Shown here: positions 1 to 11,929 of the stretch, one piece after another
Layout: every line of letters begins with the position of its first letter
How positions within the stretch are numbered: the stretch's first letter is position 1
Source: Dipteris shenzhenensis
Taxonomy: Eukaryota > Polypodiophyta > Polypodiopsida > Gleicheniales
Length of the DNA stretch: 64,000 nucleotides
Reading direction: 5' to 3' (one strand)
Assembly (NCBI GenBank): GCA_047967505.1
Contig: CM106540.1
The notes under the pieces: model-generated
What the model was told of the DNA's origin: nothing
Databases searched by the model: none
The model's input: the letters and a program-made list of their open reading frames with translations, nothing else
Made by a program: the position numbers and the translations under genes

Positions 1-1117
1 AAATGGTACCTGACCTCAATGTGTTTGGTCTTTGCATGAAAGACCGGATTTCGTGCTAGCTGAATAGCACTCATGGAATCACTATGCAATGTCGGTACAC
101 CTGTATGAATCCCCAAATCTCCCACTAGCCGATCAAGCCATATAGCCTCCTTGCAACCCTCTGTGGCTGCAACATACTCAGCCTCTGTGGTAGACAAAGC
201 AACACACTTCTGTGCATGAGACATCCACAACACTGCACCACCTGCAAAGGTGAACACATAACTAGAAGTGGATCTCCTACTATCCACATGCCCTGCATAG
301 TCTGAATCTATGTACCCAAGTACACGCATGTCTCCTCTACCAAAGCAGATGCACATCTCCTTGGTACCCTTCATGTACCTCATGATGCACTTAATTGCCT
401 CCCAATGCCTCTTTCCTAGATTAGCCATATACCGGCTAACAACTCCCACTGCAAATGCAATGTCTGGTCTAGTAGCTATCATAGCATACATAAGACTCCC
501 AACCGCTGATGCATAAGGAACCTTGGCCATCATGGCCCTTTCCTCATCTGATTTGGGACTATCTCTATGACTCAGTTTCACATATGGAGGCAATGGAGTA
601 CTCACTGCCTTCCCCCCCTCCATATTGAAACACTGCAATACTTTTGTAACATACTCCTTTTGTGAAAGCCAAAGGAGTTTCCTACTCCGATCACGTGTGA
701 TGTGCATACCAAGAATATGACCTGCAAGTCCCAAATCCTTCATATCAAAGGCCTCATGCAACTTGGCCTTTAATGCATCTAGCTCATAAGTATTCTTGCT
801 AGCCAATAGCATATCATCCACATATAGTGCCACGATTATTAGGCTATTATCCTTAGCCCTTTTAGTGTAGAGGCAGTGATCAATTTCACTCCTTCTAAAA
901 CCCTGGGATTGAATGAAAGCATCAAACTTCTGATACCATTCTCTAGGCACTTGCTTAAGACCATAGAGACTCTTCTTCAGCTTGCAAACTAAATGCTCTT
1001 TACCCTTTTCTTCAAAGCCTTCCAGCTGCACCATGTAAATTTCCTCATGCAAATCCCCATGCAAGAAATCTATCTTGACATCCATTTGCATAAGCTCCAT
1101 ATCCTCTGTGTTGAGAT
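1..1117 (-). pseudogene. Ty1/copia pol fragment (RT to RNase H), cut by window edge
   Basis: Reading the minus strand from about 1117 down to 1 gives one continuous frame without stops. It contains in order the RT start MDVKIDFLHGDLHEEIYM, KSLYGLKQVPREW, the catalytic YVDDML (about 812-826), the connection STPLPPYVKLS, and RNase H motifs DSDYAGH, LSTTEAEYVAA and KTKHIEVRYH at the window edge. This is the C-terminal half of a copia polyprotein. The usual TAFLHGD is FLHGD preceded by a divergent KID. The frame loses copia similarity upstream near 1117-1140, where a different LTR follows, so this piece is truncated at its 5' side. It is the same broad family as the pol at 61486-63231, with similar but not identical residues. 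No gag or integrase is attached. Confidence 0.88.
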
Positions 1118-1173
1118 ATCGAGCTCCACTCGCAATATGCCAGGGTGACCGTTGTGCATTTATGTCACCGACT

Positions 1174-1474
1174 TGTTAGCTACAGATGCAGTTGGTACAC
1201 CACCCACGAATAATAGCTGGATGACAGCTATCCTTATCTACACTAGTTCGTGGCTCAGTTAGTATGCCACCTTAGTTAGTTGAGTTTGGTTTGAGACCCA
1301 CATATAGGGTTCTTCTATTTCTTTGTACTTGAGTTCTTTTGGCTTTCACAACCAAGAAGAGGAAAACTATTTTCAGCCTCCACTTTTGTGTGTATTCCCC
1401 CATTGTGTATGTGAGAAAGCTGCAAGTGAGACTCCTTCCCTCTCTCCCACTATCTTCACATGGTATCAGAGCCT
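1174..1474 (+). mobile_element. Truncated copia: LTR (1174-1460) with primer binding site (1461-1474)
   Basis: A 287-bp segment starts TGTTAGCTAC, ends TATCTTCACA and is followed directly by TGGTATCAGAGCCT, the primer site complementary to initiator tRNA-Met used by plant copia elements. About 190 bp of leader follow, then the sequence jumps at about 1656 into the RNase H end of another element. The short string CTGTCTCAGATTG occurs on both sides of that jump (about 1605 and 1659), so microhomology may have mediated the join. No partner LTR is seen in the window. Confidence 0.75.
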
Positions 1475-1655
1475 TGTTCGTGGTAAGGAGCTCAAAAAAG
1501 CAAACCAAGTTCGCGGTGTCCTGGTAAGAGGACGAGTGTTGCTTTCCTTTTTTGAGATTGGGAGCAAATCTCTGCAGGTAGCACAGCCGGAAGTGCAAGA
1601 GTGCACTGTCTCAGATTGAGACACCCTTTGCGTTGTGGTGAGAGGCCATTATATA

Positions 1656-2142
1656 CTGTCTCAGATTGGGCAAGAGACGTGGACAGTAGGAGATCAGTGA
1701 TAGGGTATTGTTTCTCACTTGGATCTGGAGTTGTGTCATGGGTCAGCAAGAAGCAACCCACAGTTGCTCTTTCTTCTACCAAGGCTGAGTATAAATCTGC
1801 ATGCTTTGCTTCTTGTGAGGCAGTGTGGTTGAGGAGGATTTTAGGGGACATGGGTGCAGTGCAGAACAAGCCTACACAGTTATCATGTGACAATCAGAGT
1901 TGCATGGCAATTGCAAAGAACCCGATGTTCCACGCTCACACAAAACACATTGAGATTCAATATCACTTTGTACACGAGCTAATCATGGATGGAGAGGTCG
2001 ACTTGGTGTATTGTCTGACTACAGAGAATGCTGTAGACATCTTCATGAAAGCTCTTGGAAGAGACCTGCTGGAGAGGCATCTTCATCGACTTGGCATTGG
2101 GCCGAAAAGTAAGTTCACTTGCGGGTGGACATTGAGGCGGGG
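1656..2142 (+). pseudogene. Copia element A, upstream RNase H remnant
   Basis: The open frame carries a copia RNase [25 protein letters not shown], the active-site stretch [29 protein letters not shown] and [13 protein letters not shown], then a C-terminal tail. Near its end comes TTGAGGCGGG, a polypurine tract, and then an LTR starting TGTTAG. A near-identical copy lies at 10334-10823 before a near-identical LTR, so this is the 3' end of an adjacent unit of the same element. Its 5' part is missing at the 1656 junction. This copy retains the frame through GEVDLVYCL, where the downstream copy is frameshifted. Confidence 0.85.
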
Positions 2143-2905
2143 TGTTAGATATCAATGCTCCACTCTCATGTAACTACACGAGAACTAGTTAACTCTACTT
2201 GTAAGCCCCCCATATGAGGAGAAGGCATTTGAGTAGCTTGGTTATTCGGTAGGTCCTGGTTTGGACACCAGATAGGGGCCATGTGTGGCCTGATGGCTGG
2301 ACGGCTTCAGATAGAGTTGGCACACTGCCAACTAGGCTACATGCAAGTGCGGGAAGGCATCCCTTGACTGACCGCACTGAGGGTAGATGGAGCATTTCTC
2401 GGGGCAGCCCACTCTCGGGTTGCGAGGCCCGTTTGGAGCCTCAGATGATCTCGGATGGGTTGTGGGCCAAACGGAGATCGTAGGTGAGTTGCTCTATTTT
2501 GCACATCGGTACTATTGTATGGTCGGTGGCCTATTTCGAGACTGACCCCCCAATCGACCGTTTTGGGTGGACTGGGTCAGCCACCCAATTGAGCCTAACC
2601 GACTACGACTAGTGGCTATATAAAAGCAAGCCCATGAAGTCCATTTCATCATTGGCTATAGCAACCTTGATTCCTTAGCATTCAGCCTCCGTCTTCTACT
2701 GTTTCTAGCATGCCATCGAAGCTTCTTTCATAGGAGTGCACGGCTAGGAGGCAGCGCCATCTATTGTATCAATTCTACAGTAATCAAATTTTTGATTCTC
2801 CATACTATCTTGTTTTCTCTCTTGCGTACGAGATCCTGTTATCTGCTGAGCATAGACGTTTGAGCATAGACGTTGTATTATTTTCTTACAAATGCTAATT
2901 TTCCA
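2143..2905 (+). mobile_element. Copia element A, left LTR
   Basis: 763 bp beginning TGTTAGATAT straight after a polypurine tract and ending TTTTCCA. It is nearly identical to 10824-11571. This copy carries an extra about 14-bp tandem duplication near 2850-2872 (GAGCATAGACGTTT). The end is set by the primer-like sequence that follows; the exact 3' boundary is inference. It serves as the 5' LTR of the copy running to 11571 and as 3' LTR of the remnant upstream. Confidence 0.8.
2617..2626 (+). promoter_or_regulatory. TATA box of element A left LTR
   Basis: TATATAAAAG lies about 475 bp into the LTR, where a U3/R promoter is expected. The other LTR has the matching TATATAAGAG at 11297-11306. Confidence 0.6.
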
Positions 2906-2924
2906 ATTAGTATCTAAGTGCGAG
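2906..2924 (+). other. Degenerate primer binding site of element A
   Basis: ATTAGTATCTAAGTGCGAG follows the LTR and resembles the tRNA-Met primer site TGGTATCAGAGC with several changes. The same sequence follows the second LTR at 11572. Confidence 0.45.
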
Positions 2925-3494
2925 TGGATTCCAACCAGCAAAAGTGAGCCCACCACTGGCACTAGATACTTTTTTAAACTTAGAAGGACTAACAAAACTT
3001 ACAAATTTCTTTGTAGCTTTGTTTATCCTCTTTCTTATGCTTCTTGTCTTTCCCAAGACTCCACAATATTCTAGGAATGTCAGATTTTGTGAATAGTACA
3101 AGCACGGTGCTGGTTTATATAACATTAACAACACCGACCAGTGTTGCTAAACACCGACTGGTGTTGTTAATTATACCATTTTTCTGATTCGAGGCCATTT
3201 TGGGGCCCATTTTAGAGGCGGAAGTTCTTCGTGGGCACTCAGAAAAAAGGTCCTGTTTTTGCTGTGCGACCACTGCTCTGCTGGTTGGTGAGAATTTACC
3301 ACAGAAATTGCATCGTATGCCTGTGCGCAGAGATATTGGGAGTTGCAGAATCATGCTTGTTGCCTGTTGATGCAAAATCGTCACTAGGAAGTGACTGTGT
3401 GGTGAAATACCACTTTCGTCAGTTTTCCAGATCTGCCCGTGTGAGGCAAAAGCTGTGTTTTTTGCAGTGACAGAATATTTTGCGGTGTTTTGTA
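2925..3494 (+). other. Element A untranslated leader
   Basis: About 570 bp between primer site and gag start with no convincing frame. The first about 270 bp (to about 3174) recur after the right LTR (to about 11840), then the two copies diverge abruptly. Repeated CACCGACCAGTG-type short palindromes sit near 3130-3165. Confidence 0.6.
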
Positions 3495-4756
3495 ATGGCA
3501 TTTGATTCTCTTTCACAGATTGTCACTGAAAAGCTTGACAAGAATAACTTCCAAGCATGGAAGTTTAGAATGACGAATTTCCTTATGGGAAAAGGCTACT
3601 GGGAGTTCATTACAGGAAATGAAGAAGAACCAGTTCTTCCTAATGTTCCCAATCAACAGGAAATGCAGGCATTTAAAGGATGGCATGAGAGAGTCAGAAA
3701 AGTTATGTACTGGCTGTCTATCAGTATTTCAGATTCAATGAGTGTGCATATTCAGGATGCAAGTACGCCAAAGGTGGCATGGGATACTTTGGCTAAAATG
3801 TACACAGCACAAATACACAGGCCAGGAAAATGCAGCTCAAGCAGGAGCTGCACAATGTGCAGAGAGAAAATATGAGCATCAATGACTACCACATGAAGGT
3901 GAAGAAAATTACGGATGCACTTGCTTCCATTGGGTCGCCAGTGGATGATGATGATTTAGTTTCTGTGACCTTGAATGGTCTAGGAAAGGATTATACATAG
4001 TTCCGGACATCCATTGCCGTCCGTGAAAAATTTCCAGATTTTGAGGAGTTGATTGCTCTTCTAATTTCTGAAGAGCAGAGAAATGGTGGTGCATCTTCTT
4101 CAGGAGGAACTTCAAAAGAAACTGTCTTCTACTCAAATGCTAGAAGAGGTAGAGGCAGAGGTAGAGGAGGCCGATCTGGAGGCCGTGGTAGAAATCAGAA
4201 TATGTAGCAATCTCAAGAAAACCAGTCCTATGCAGGAGGACGTGGTAACTCTAGAGGCGGGGGGAGCCAAAGAGGCCGTGGTGGATGGCAGAGAGGCCAA
4301 AATGCAAACAACAATGTTGAATGCTACTACTGTGGAAAAATGGGGCATATGGCTAAAGACTGCTACAAAAAGCAGAATGACATTATGAATGGAAAACTGC
4401 AGCAAGGCAATTATGCATACTCTAGTAGACAGGGTGATGACAGAAATGAGCATTTGTTTATGGTGCAGCATATGACAAATTCTGTGACAAGTGCAGAAGA
4501 AAGCAATGATGTGTGGTATGTTGACTCAGGTGCGTCAAACCACATGACAGGTCATGCTGAATGGATGCAGGATGCAAGGAAAATGGAAAAACCAAGATTT
4601 GTGGAGACTGGTGATGATATTGCACATCCTATTGTGCAGATTGGCAAAATTCCTTTGTCTATGCAGGATGGGAAAAAGAAATACTTGTCTGATGTATTTC
4701 ATGTCCTGAACATCACCAAGAACCTGGTTTCTGTTTGTCAAATGGTTGAGCAGGGC
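3495..4756 (+). pseudogene. Copia element A gag and protease
   Basis: The ATG at 3495 begins MAFDSLSQIVTEKLDKNNF, a typical copia gag N-terminus (FQAWKFRMTNFL follows). The frame shifts near 3810 and continues as NTQARKMQLKQELHNVQREN. In-frame stops occur near 4000 and 4207. An Arg/Gly-rich spacer (about 4140-4310) leads to a zinc knuckle CYYCGKMGHMAKDC (about 4322-4363), which binds the element's RNA. The aspartic protease active site DSGAS is at about 4523-4537, and YLSDVFHVLNITKNLVSV follows. Similarity ends near 4757 where an insertion begins; integrase resumes at 6737. At least one frameshift and two stops make it non-functional. Confidence 0.87.
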
Positions 4757-5626
4757 TTGCCACCGAATTACGCAAGAACTGATAGGTACGGGTTTTTAGA
4801 CGTCCGGAACGCAATGGGACAGACGGTTTTGGAAACCGTGGTCTCAATCACTGGGTCCAACACACGGACTGAAAAACGTTTTTACAAACAGAACTGTTTG
4901 TAAACTCCACCAGAGTGCGAATGATGAGCAACATAGAAGTTTTAGGACCTCCTGAGTCCACCGGAATTGACAGATCTACAAATGGTTGCTCCAAACTTGA
5001 GTTCCAACGCCCGGGCAAAAAACACAGAAACTGACACAGTGAGTCAGAAATCCAATGAAATGATCCCAGATTCAAGAATGAAGGTGTTTCCAAGCTCCTT
5101 AAGTGAAGTGGACACCAAAATCAAGCAATAGTTGCCTCTACAAGTCAATACGGAGTCTCTGTCATCGAACGAAACAAGGAAAAGCTCAAAAAACGACTTT
5201 TTCTTTGAAAACACTTAACAGGCTCTCAAAACCACTTCGCAAAACCAAAGTGACTTTTCCAAAGGTTCCTCCAAGGTCTCTTCACACTCGGATGCAAGTA
5301 AAGTCACCCACAAAGCTTCCCACAGAGCTTCTCCTTCCTCCCACAGAGTTGCTGAGCTTCCAAGCATTCATGCATGCTCAGCTAGATCACCGGGGCTCTG
5401 ATACCAGTTGAGAGTGCTCTCAACGGAAGCAAGAACGAAAGAGGGAGAGAGAGACAGAGAGACAGAGAGCCACACAAGTTTTGGTGGGTGTAGAACCACC
5501 CTAATCTTCTTTTTCATTCATTTATATATGTGTTTAAGTATTGTACATAACCGGGGTAAAGGCACAGTGACCTTTAACCCCCACACCCCTTACCTACCTA
5601 ATATACACTTTAAGAACTGTGCACCA

Positions 5627-5675
5627 GAATGCAATTTGTGTGGTTGGGAAATTCCCAACCCTCCAAATTGCATTC
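5627..5675. repeat. Hairpin repeat, copy 1
   Basis: An imperfect inverted repeat: GAATGCAATTTG and GGTTGGGAA pair with TTCCCAACC and CAAATTGCATTC. A diverged copy with the same layout lies at 6322-6370. Confidence 0.65.
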
Positions 5676-5744
5676 TATTGCAATATTATTGTATTGCACA
5701 TTTGGTGGCTCAAGAAAAGCTAGAATTGAGTTTAAAGCATGAGT

Positions 5745-5747
<3 letters not shown>

Positions 5748-5779
<32 letters not shown>
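5748..5779. repeat. (GA)n microsatellite
   Basis: A run of about fifteen GA units. Confidence 0.9.
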
Positions 5780-5780
<1 letters not shown>

Positions 5781-5939
5781 TATTTAGTTGAGGATATCCA
5801 CAAAATGGAAGGAATGGGAAGTCTAGTGACGTCAAAATCTGAGTGCTCTATCTATTCATAGGCTTTGTCATGTGCATTTTCACTGATTTGCCTTAAGCAG
5901 TCATCTTGTTTCATTCTAACTAGTGCTTCTTAGTTCACC

Positions 5940-6236
5940 TATAGTCTTTGTTTCTGTCTATATTCATGGATTTACTCTCTGTTTGCATTTCCTAAAATTC
6001 ACATGGGTATCTTGATTGTGAGGAGTTTTTTTTTGTTTCTGCTTTCTCCATGCCTACATTATATGCTCTCTCTCTCTCTCTCTCTCGCTCTCTCTCTCTC
6101 TCCAACCGTGTGTGTCATTGTTTCTATCTATATTCATGGATTTACTCTCTATTTTCATTTCCTAAAATTCACATGGGTATCTTGATTGTGAAGAGTTTTT
6201 TTTTTTGTTTGTGCTTTCTCCATGCCTACATTATAT

Positions 6237-6275
<39 letters not shown>
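5940..6275. repeat. Tandem duplication (about 175 bp unit x2) with CT tracts
   Basis: Two adjacent copies share CTATATTCATGGATTTACTC, CACATGGGTATCTTGATTG, a poly-T tract and CTCCATGCCTACATTATATG, and each ends in a CT microsatellite (about 6067-6102 and 6238-6275). A few substitutions distinguish them. No gene. Confidence 0.8.
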
Positions 6276-6279
<4 letters not shown>

Positions 6280-6321
6280 ATGGGCTCTCACTACTACAAC
6301 CAACTAGAAAAGTGTGCAATA

Positions 6322-6370
6322 GAATGTGATTTGGAGGAATGGGAACTTCCCAACTCTCCAAATTGCATTC
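6322..6370. repeat. Hairpin repeat, copy 2
   Basis: Same layout as 5627-5675: GAATGTGATTTGGAG, GGGAA, TTCCC, CTCCAAATTGCATTC. Confidence 0.6.
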
Positions 6371-6441
6371 TGTTGCACAATTTCTTTTAGTGCCTATTTT
6401 TTATGCAAGGGTACTCCAAAGATTCTTTGATAGTATGATGG

Positions 6442-7075
<634 letters not shown>

Positions 7076-7637
7076 TGTTGGTAAACTGAAAGGAAAGCAT
7101 AAAGTGAACACAAACTCAAAATACTTGCATATAGAATGAAGAAGAGTGAGGTCCTTATGTAGGCACATCTTACATGCTCACTGACATCACTGATGACTTC
7201 AGAGCTCCACAATCATCTCCTCAATCTGCTCCTAGATTCTCTCAATCATCCTATGTGGCTTCTACCACCACCTAACTGTGCTTATGGGCACCTAACTGTG
7301 CCTCTAGCACTCACACATAGAAACCAAGGTGTGCCTGAGGCATACACCTTGAGATATCCCAAAAGGAAAGCATAGAGTGAACACAAACTTAGAATACTTG
7401 CATATAGAATGAAGAAGAGTGAGGTCCTTATGTAGGCACCTCTTACATGCTCACTGACATCACTGATGACTTTAAAACTCCACAATCATCTCCTCAATCT
7501 GCTCCTAGATTCTCTCAATCATCCTATGTGGCTTCTACCACCACCTAACTGTGCTTATGGGCACCTAACTGTGCCTCTAGCACTCACACATAGAAACCAA
7601 GGTGTGCCTGAGGCATACACCTTGAGATATCCCAACA
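7076..7637 (-). repeat. 3' LTR of the gag-only element, internally duplicated
   Basis: Twice the size of its partner: a first unit to about 7362 ends GAGATATCCC and runs straight into AAAAGGAAAGCATAGAG, the start of a second almost complete unit ending CCCAACA at 7637. The right LTR has only one unit. Confidence 0.85.
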
Positions 7638-8006
7638 AACCCCCCCTCAAGGGAATGCCTCAGGCTATGTCAAGGATACAGCTAGCACAAGGTGTCTCAT
7701 GCCATCTCATGGTGGTCATGGATCTATTAATGGCTAGGATCTCAAGCTAGCAAGGGTTCCCATGGGTGTAAGGTAAACAAAAGGGATACAAAAGACCTTC
7801 CAATGGTTATCTCCCCTGCATGTACATGCACACAATGTCTGTAGGAGGTACCATGGAGCAAAACACATACACATGACCTACATCATAAGGTGACCAGAGG
7901 TGTTTACAAAACACAATAGTTTATTTCATTCATTTTGGAGGACTATCCAAGCTGAGTACCTTGACTCAACATAAAAAGAGAGATCTGGAGCATACATAGA
8001 GATGAT

Positions 8007-8814
8007 TTAAAAAGCATAATCTTCAAAGGATGCCTCATCTTGTAGAGGCACATCAACTGAAAGTAGATTGGCATTTTTTGTCTTTGAAGTTGCTTCCTTT
8101 TTGGCTCTGCAAAACTTCTCATGATGATTGTTTTTGCCACAGTGTTTGCATGGATTGATTTTGAAGCAGTCTTTTGAGAGGTGATTAGTCTTCCCACAAT
8201 GATTGCAAGGTGAAAACTTGCCCTTCTGGATTTTTATGGCATAAGCTATGTCATTGCCTTTCCGGAGCTCCATGTGCCTTTCTTCTTCTTGGAGAGCAGA
8301 GATAATACCTTTAAGATTAGGATCAGGAAGATTTTTCAAAGTGGTAACAATATGATCATAATCTTCAGGCATACTCTTAAGCAACACTGCCATAGCATCA
8401 TCTGTAGTTTGAGTCATAAGACTCCGCATGTAATTGACATGGGCAGCCAAAGGAGTGCCACTAACCATCTTTAATTCAAAGAAATAAATTTTAAGTGATA
8501 ATTTTGAGATGTGAGAGCTAGCACCAAAAATCATGTCAAGCTTCTGAAGGAGACTCTAAGTCAGAGATGTGATGAATATAATCATCTCCTAAAGCAAGAG
8601 CAATGATACCATATGCTTTCTCCTCTCTAGCGGGATCCCTTGCCGGGCATGTCGAAGCTGAGGATTATCCAGCATTAGAGGCTGTTGAAGAAGAAGTTGA
8701 AGCCGGTTTGACAAGTCCCCAGAGGTTTTCCCTCATCAATGCAAATTTCACCTTCATCTGCCATGTGTGGAAGCCTTTACCATTGAACTTATCTATATTC
8801 AATATGGTAGCCAT
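8007..8814 (-). pseudogene. gag of the gag-only element
   Basis: The minus-strand ATG at 8814 gives MATILNIDKFNGKGFHTWQM, a standard copia gag start. A stop follows the Ser/Thr-rich stretch near 8664 and a frameshift occurs near 8545; the frame then runs open from about 8534 to 8007. The latter part has HVNYMRSLMTQTTDDAMAVL, LLKSMPEDYDHIVTTL and two zinc knuckles, CNHCGKTNHLSKDC and CKHCGKNNHHEKFC, for RNA packaging. It ends EASFEDYAF. One stop and one frameshift make this copy defective. Confidence 0.85.
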
Positions 8815-9645
8815 GAGAGGGTCTAACCCAAGTATTGGGCAGTGTCTTCTCTCTTACAAGGCTAGAAAAATAACTGAAAAGCTTCAAAATATAAGCATTT
8901 AATGTAGCAAAGACTTGTGACCGAATTTTAATCAATGATGCTTTCACTTACATGCTTCACAGAGGTGGCTAAATGAAAGCTTTCCAGTCAAAACCAGGTA
9001 TAGCAACTTAAAAGAAAGTTGTAGCCACTGTTGTACTAATGCTTTTCAAAACTTCAAAACCTCAGAAATGCTAAAGTAGCATCTAATGTACCATCACTTT
9101 CAAAACCTTGTCAAAACTATCAAAAACGAAGGCCTGATCTTGGAGGGCTTGTATCTCACTCTCCAAAGCAAAGAAAAAGGGGCTTTCTAAGGCAAAAGAA
9201 AGCTCATATACCAAACAAGGTCCACTAAGGAGAAGGGGCACCATTGTCTTCAATTTTGACTGGTTTTTCTCTATTTTTGCCTTGAATATGTAGCCATTGC
9301 TACTCAGATTTTAGCACAGGATAGCTCAAGGATGGAGAAGCTCCCTCTAAAAGGAATTAGAGAAACATGGAGCAGTCTCAGAGAAATCGTGGAAGACACG
9401 TTTGATGATCTACATGAAATGGCGACTTGTAGCGACAAAGATACTTTAATTCCTTGCAACCAAAGGTTCGCCCCTTTGAGATGTATCTCCAGCAGGAATG
9501 GCTTGGAGAATGGCAGAGAAACGGAGGAGAATAGGCTTTAGCAAGATTTGGGAAGAAGGGGAAGAGATGGTGAAGAAGAAGATGGAGAAGAAGATGATGT
9601 TGTGGTAGAAATGGGATCAAGGGGGATCGAAGGGATCTGATACCA
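8815..9645 (-). other. Leader of the gag-only element
   Basis: About 830 bp between gag ATG and primer site. I see no gene in it; the short frames on both strands match nothing I know. Confidence 0.5.
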
Positions 9646-9934
9646 TGTTGCTAAACTAAAAGGAAAGCATAGAGTGAACACAAACTCAGAATACTTGCAT
9701 ATAGAATGAAGAAGAGTGAGGTCCTTATGTAGGCACCTCTTACATGCTCACTGACATCACTGATGACTTCAAAACTCCACAATCATCTTCTCAATCTACT
9801 CCTAGATTCTCTCAATCATCCTATGTGGCTTCTACCACCACCTAACTATGCTTATGGGCACCTAACTGTTCCTCTAGCACTCACACATAGAGACCAAGGT
9901 GTGCTTGAGGCATACACCTTGAGATATCCCAACA
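9646..9934 (-). repeat. 5' LTR of the gag-only element
   Basis: 289 bp, TGTTGCTAAAC to ATATCCCAACA on the plus strand, matching either unit of the left LTR with few changes. Confidence 0.85.
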
Positions 9935-10250
9935 ACAAGAATTGGGGAGGAAGGTGAAGAAGCTGAGATCAGATAGAGGTGGAGAGTTCACATCGATTGA
10001 ATTCGAAAGTTACTGCAAAAGTCACGGAATCAAGAGGCAGAAACCCCCGCCACATACATCATAGCAAAATGGAGTAGCAGATTGCAAGATGCGCGTCATT
10101 TACGAAATGGGTCGGAGTATTATGAAAAGGAAAAATTTGCCAAAGTCTTTCTGGGCTGAAGCATGTAACATCGCAGTTTACATCCTCAATCGTAGCTACA
10201 CGAAGGCTGTGAATGGGATGACTCCAATAAGCCCCGGGAGAACCATTGGA
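9935..10250 (+). pseudogene. Copia element A integrase core, C-terminal part
   Basis: Continues the integrase cut at 7075: KKLRSDRGGEFTSIEFESYC (second catalytic Asp in RSDRGGE), SHGIKRQKPPPHTS, a stop, QNGVADCKM where other copies have QNGVAER (catalytic Glu replaced by Asp), then LPKSFWAEACNIAVYILNRS. It ends near 10250 where the sequence passes directly into RNase H: the reverse transcriptase is deleted. Confidence 0.83.
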
Positions 10251-10257
10251 GGGTAGG

Positions 10258-10823
10258 GATGCGGGTGCTGAAATACATCAAAGGCACACTTGATTATGGC
10301 ATCACCAATACCAAGGGCAACATCTTGACCAGATTCTGTGACTCAGATTGGGCAAGAGACATGACAACAGGAGATCAGTGATAGGGTACTGTTTCTCACT
10401 TGGATCTGTAGTTGTGTCATGGGTCAGCAAGAAGCAACCCACAGTTGCTCTTTCTTCTACCAAGGCCGAGTATAAATCTGCATGCTTTGCTTCTTGCGAG
10501 GCAGTGTGGTTGAGGAGGATTTTAGGGGACATGGGTGCAGTGCAGAACAAGCCTACACAGTTATCATGTGACAATCAGAGTTGCATGGCAATTGCAAAGA
10601 ACCCGATGTTCCACGCTCGCACAAAACACATTGAGATTCAATATCACTTTGTACACGAGCTGATCATGGATGGAGAGGTTGACTTGTGTACTGTCTGACT
10701 ACAGAGAATGCTGTAGACATCTTCATGAAAGCTCTTGGAAGAGACCTGCTGGAGAGGCATCTTCATCGACTTAGCATTGGGCCGAAAAAGTAAGTTCACT
10801 TGCGAGTGGACATTGAGGCAGGG
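10258..10823 (+). pseudogene. Copia element A RNase H
   Basis: Reads [25 protein letters not shown], then after a frameshift [47 protein letters not shown] and [15 protein letters not shown] second frameshift changes GEVDLVYCL to GEVDLCTV and a stop. It is nearly identical to 1656-2142. A polypurine tract TTGAGGCAGGG precedes the LTR. Confidence 0.87.
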
Positions 10824-11571
10824 TGTTAGATATCAATGCTCCACTCTCGTGTAACTACACGAGAACTAGTTAACTCTAATTGTAAGCCCCCCATATGAGG
10901 AGAAGGCATTTGAGTAGCTCGGTTATTCGGTAGGTCCTGGTTTGGACACCAGATAGGGGCCATGTGTGGCCTGATGGCTGGACGGCTTCAGATAGAGTTG
11001 GCACACTGCCAACTAGGCTACATGCAAGTGCGGGAAGGCATCCCTTGACTGACCGCACTGAGGATAGATGGAGCATTTCTTGGGGCAGCCCACTCTTGGG
11101 TTGCGAGGCCCGTTTGGAGCCTCAGATGATCTCGGATGGTTGTGGTCCAAACGGAGATCGTAGGTGAGTTGCTCTATTTTTCACATCGGTACTATTGTAT
11201 GGTCGGTGGCCTATTTCGAGACTGACCCCCCAATCGACTGTTTTGGGTGGACTGGGTCAGCCACCCAATTGAGCCTAACCGACTACGACTAGTGGCTATA
11301 TAAGAGCAAGCCCATGAAGTCCATTTCATCACTGGCTACAGCAACCTTGATTCCTTAGCATTCAGCCTCCGTCTTCTACTATTTCTAGCATGCCATTGAA
11401 GCTTCTTTCATAGGAGTGCACGGCTGGGAGGCAGTGCCATCTATTGTATCAATTCTACAGTAATCAAATTTTTGATTCTCCATACTATCTTGTTTTCTCT
11501 CTTGCGTACGAGATCCTGTTATTTGCTGAGCATAGATGTTGTATTATTTTCTTACAAATGCTAATTTTCCA
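10824..11571 (+). mobile_element. Copia element A, right LTR
   Basis: 748 bp, TGTTAGATAT to TTTTCCA, nearly identical to 2143-2905, with TATA-like TATATAAGAG at 11297-11306. It is followed not by unique flank but by the same primer-like sequence and leader as the left LTR, up to about 11840, showing a tandem arrangement. Confidence 0.82.
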
Positions 11572-11840
11572 ATTAGTATCTAAGTGCGAGTGGATTCCAA
11601 CCAGCAAAAGTGAGCCCACCACTGGCACTAGATACTTTTTTAAACTTAGAAGGACTAACAAAACTTACAAATTTCTTTGTAGCTTTGTTTATCCTCTTTC
11701 TTATGCTTCTTGTCTTTCCCAAGACTCCACAATATTCTAGGAATATCAGATTTTGTGAATAGTACAAGCACGGTGCTGGTTTATATAACATTAACAACAC
11801 CGACCAGTGTTGCTAAACACCGACCGGTGTTGTTAATTAT
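11572..11840 (+). repeat. Leader of a third element A unit, truncated
   Basis: Matches 2906-3174 almost base for base, then diverges at the sequence TTAATTATACC. It contains several CACCGACCGGTG-like palindromes near 11805-11850. Confidence 0.8.
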
Positions 11841-11929
11841 ACCGATCGGTGTTTTGTCAAAATATCAGCCAATGTATCGATACACCGATCAGGAACTGGT
11901 AGGAGCCGATCCTAGATAAAAATCGCTAC

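Larger units (their letters stand above)
7076..9934 (-). mobile_element. Gag-only (TR-GAG-like) LTR retrotransposon nested in element A
   Basis: Two LTRs of the same family bound about 2 kb: 7076-7637 and 9646-9934, with plus-strand ends TGTTG...CAACA. CTGATACCA at 9637-9645 is the reverse complement of the tRNA-Met primer site, so the element runs right to left with 9646-9934 as its 5' LTR. CCCCCCCTCAAGG next to the left LTR is the polypurine tract read from the minus strand. Only gag is present; no protease, integrase or RT is seen, so it would depend on another copia. Flanks GAAAG (7071-7075) and ACAAG (9935-9939) match at 3 of 5 positions. It interrupts the integrase of element A cleanly. 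Confidence 0.85.

Noticed and set aside
1461-1474. tRNA-like matches
   Set aside because: TGGTATCAGAGC and its complement here and at 5395, 9637, 38011 and 57440 are retroelement primer sites, not tRNA genes. No cloverleaf was seen.
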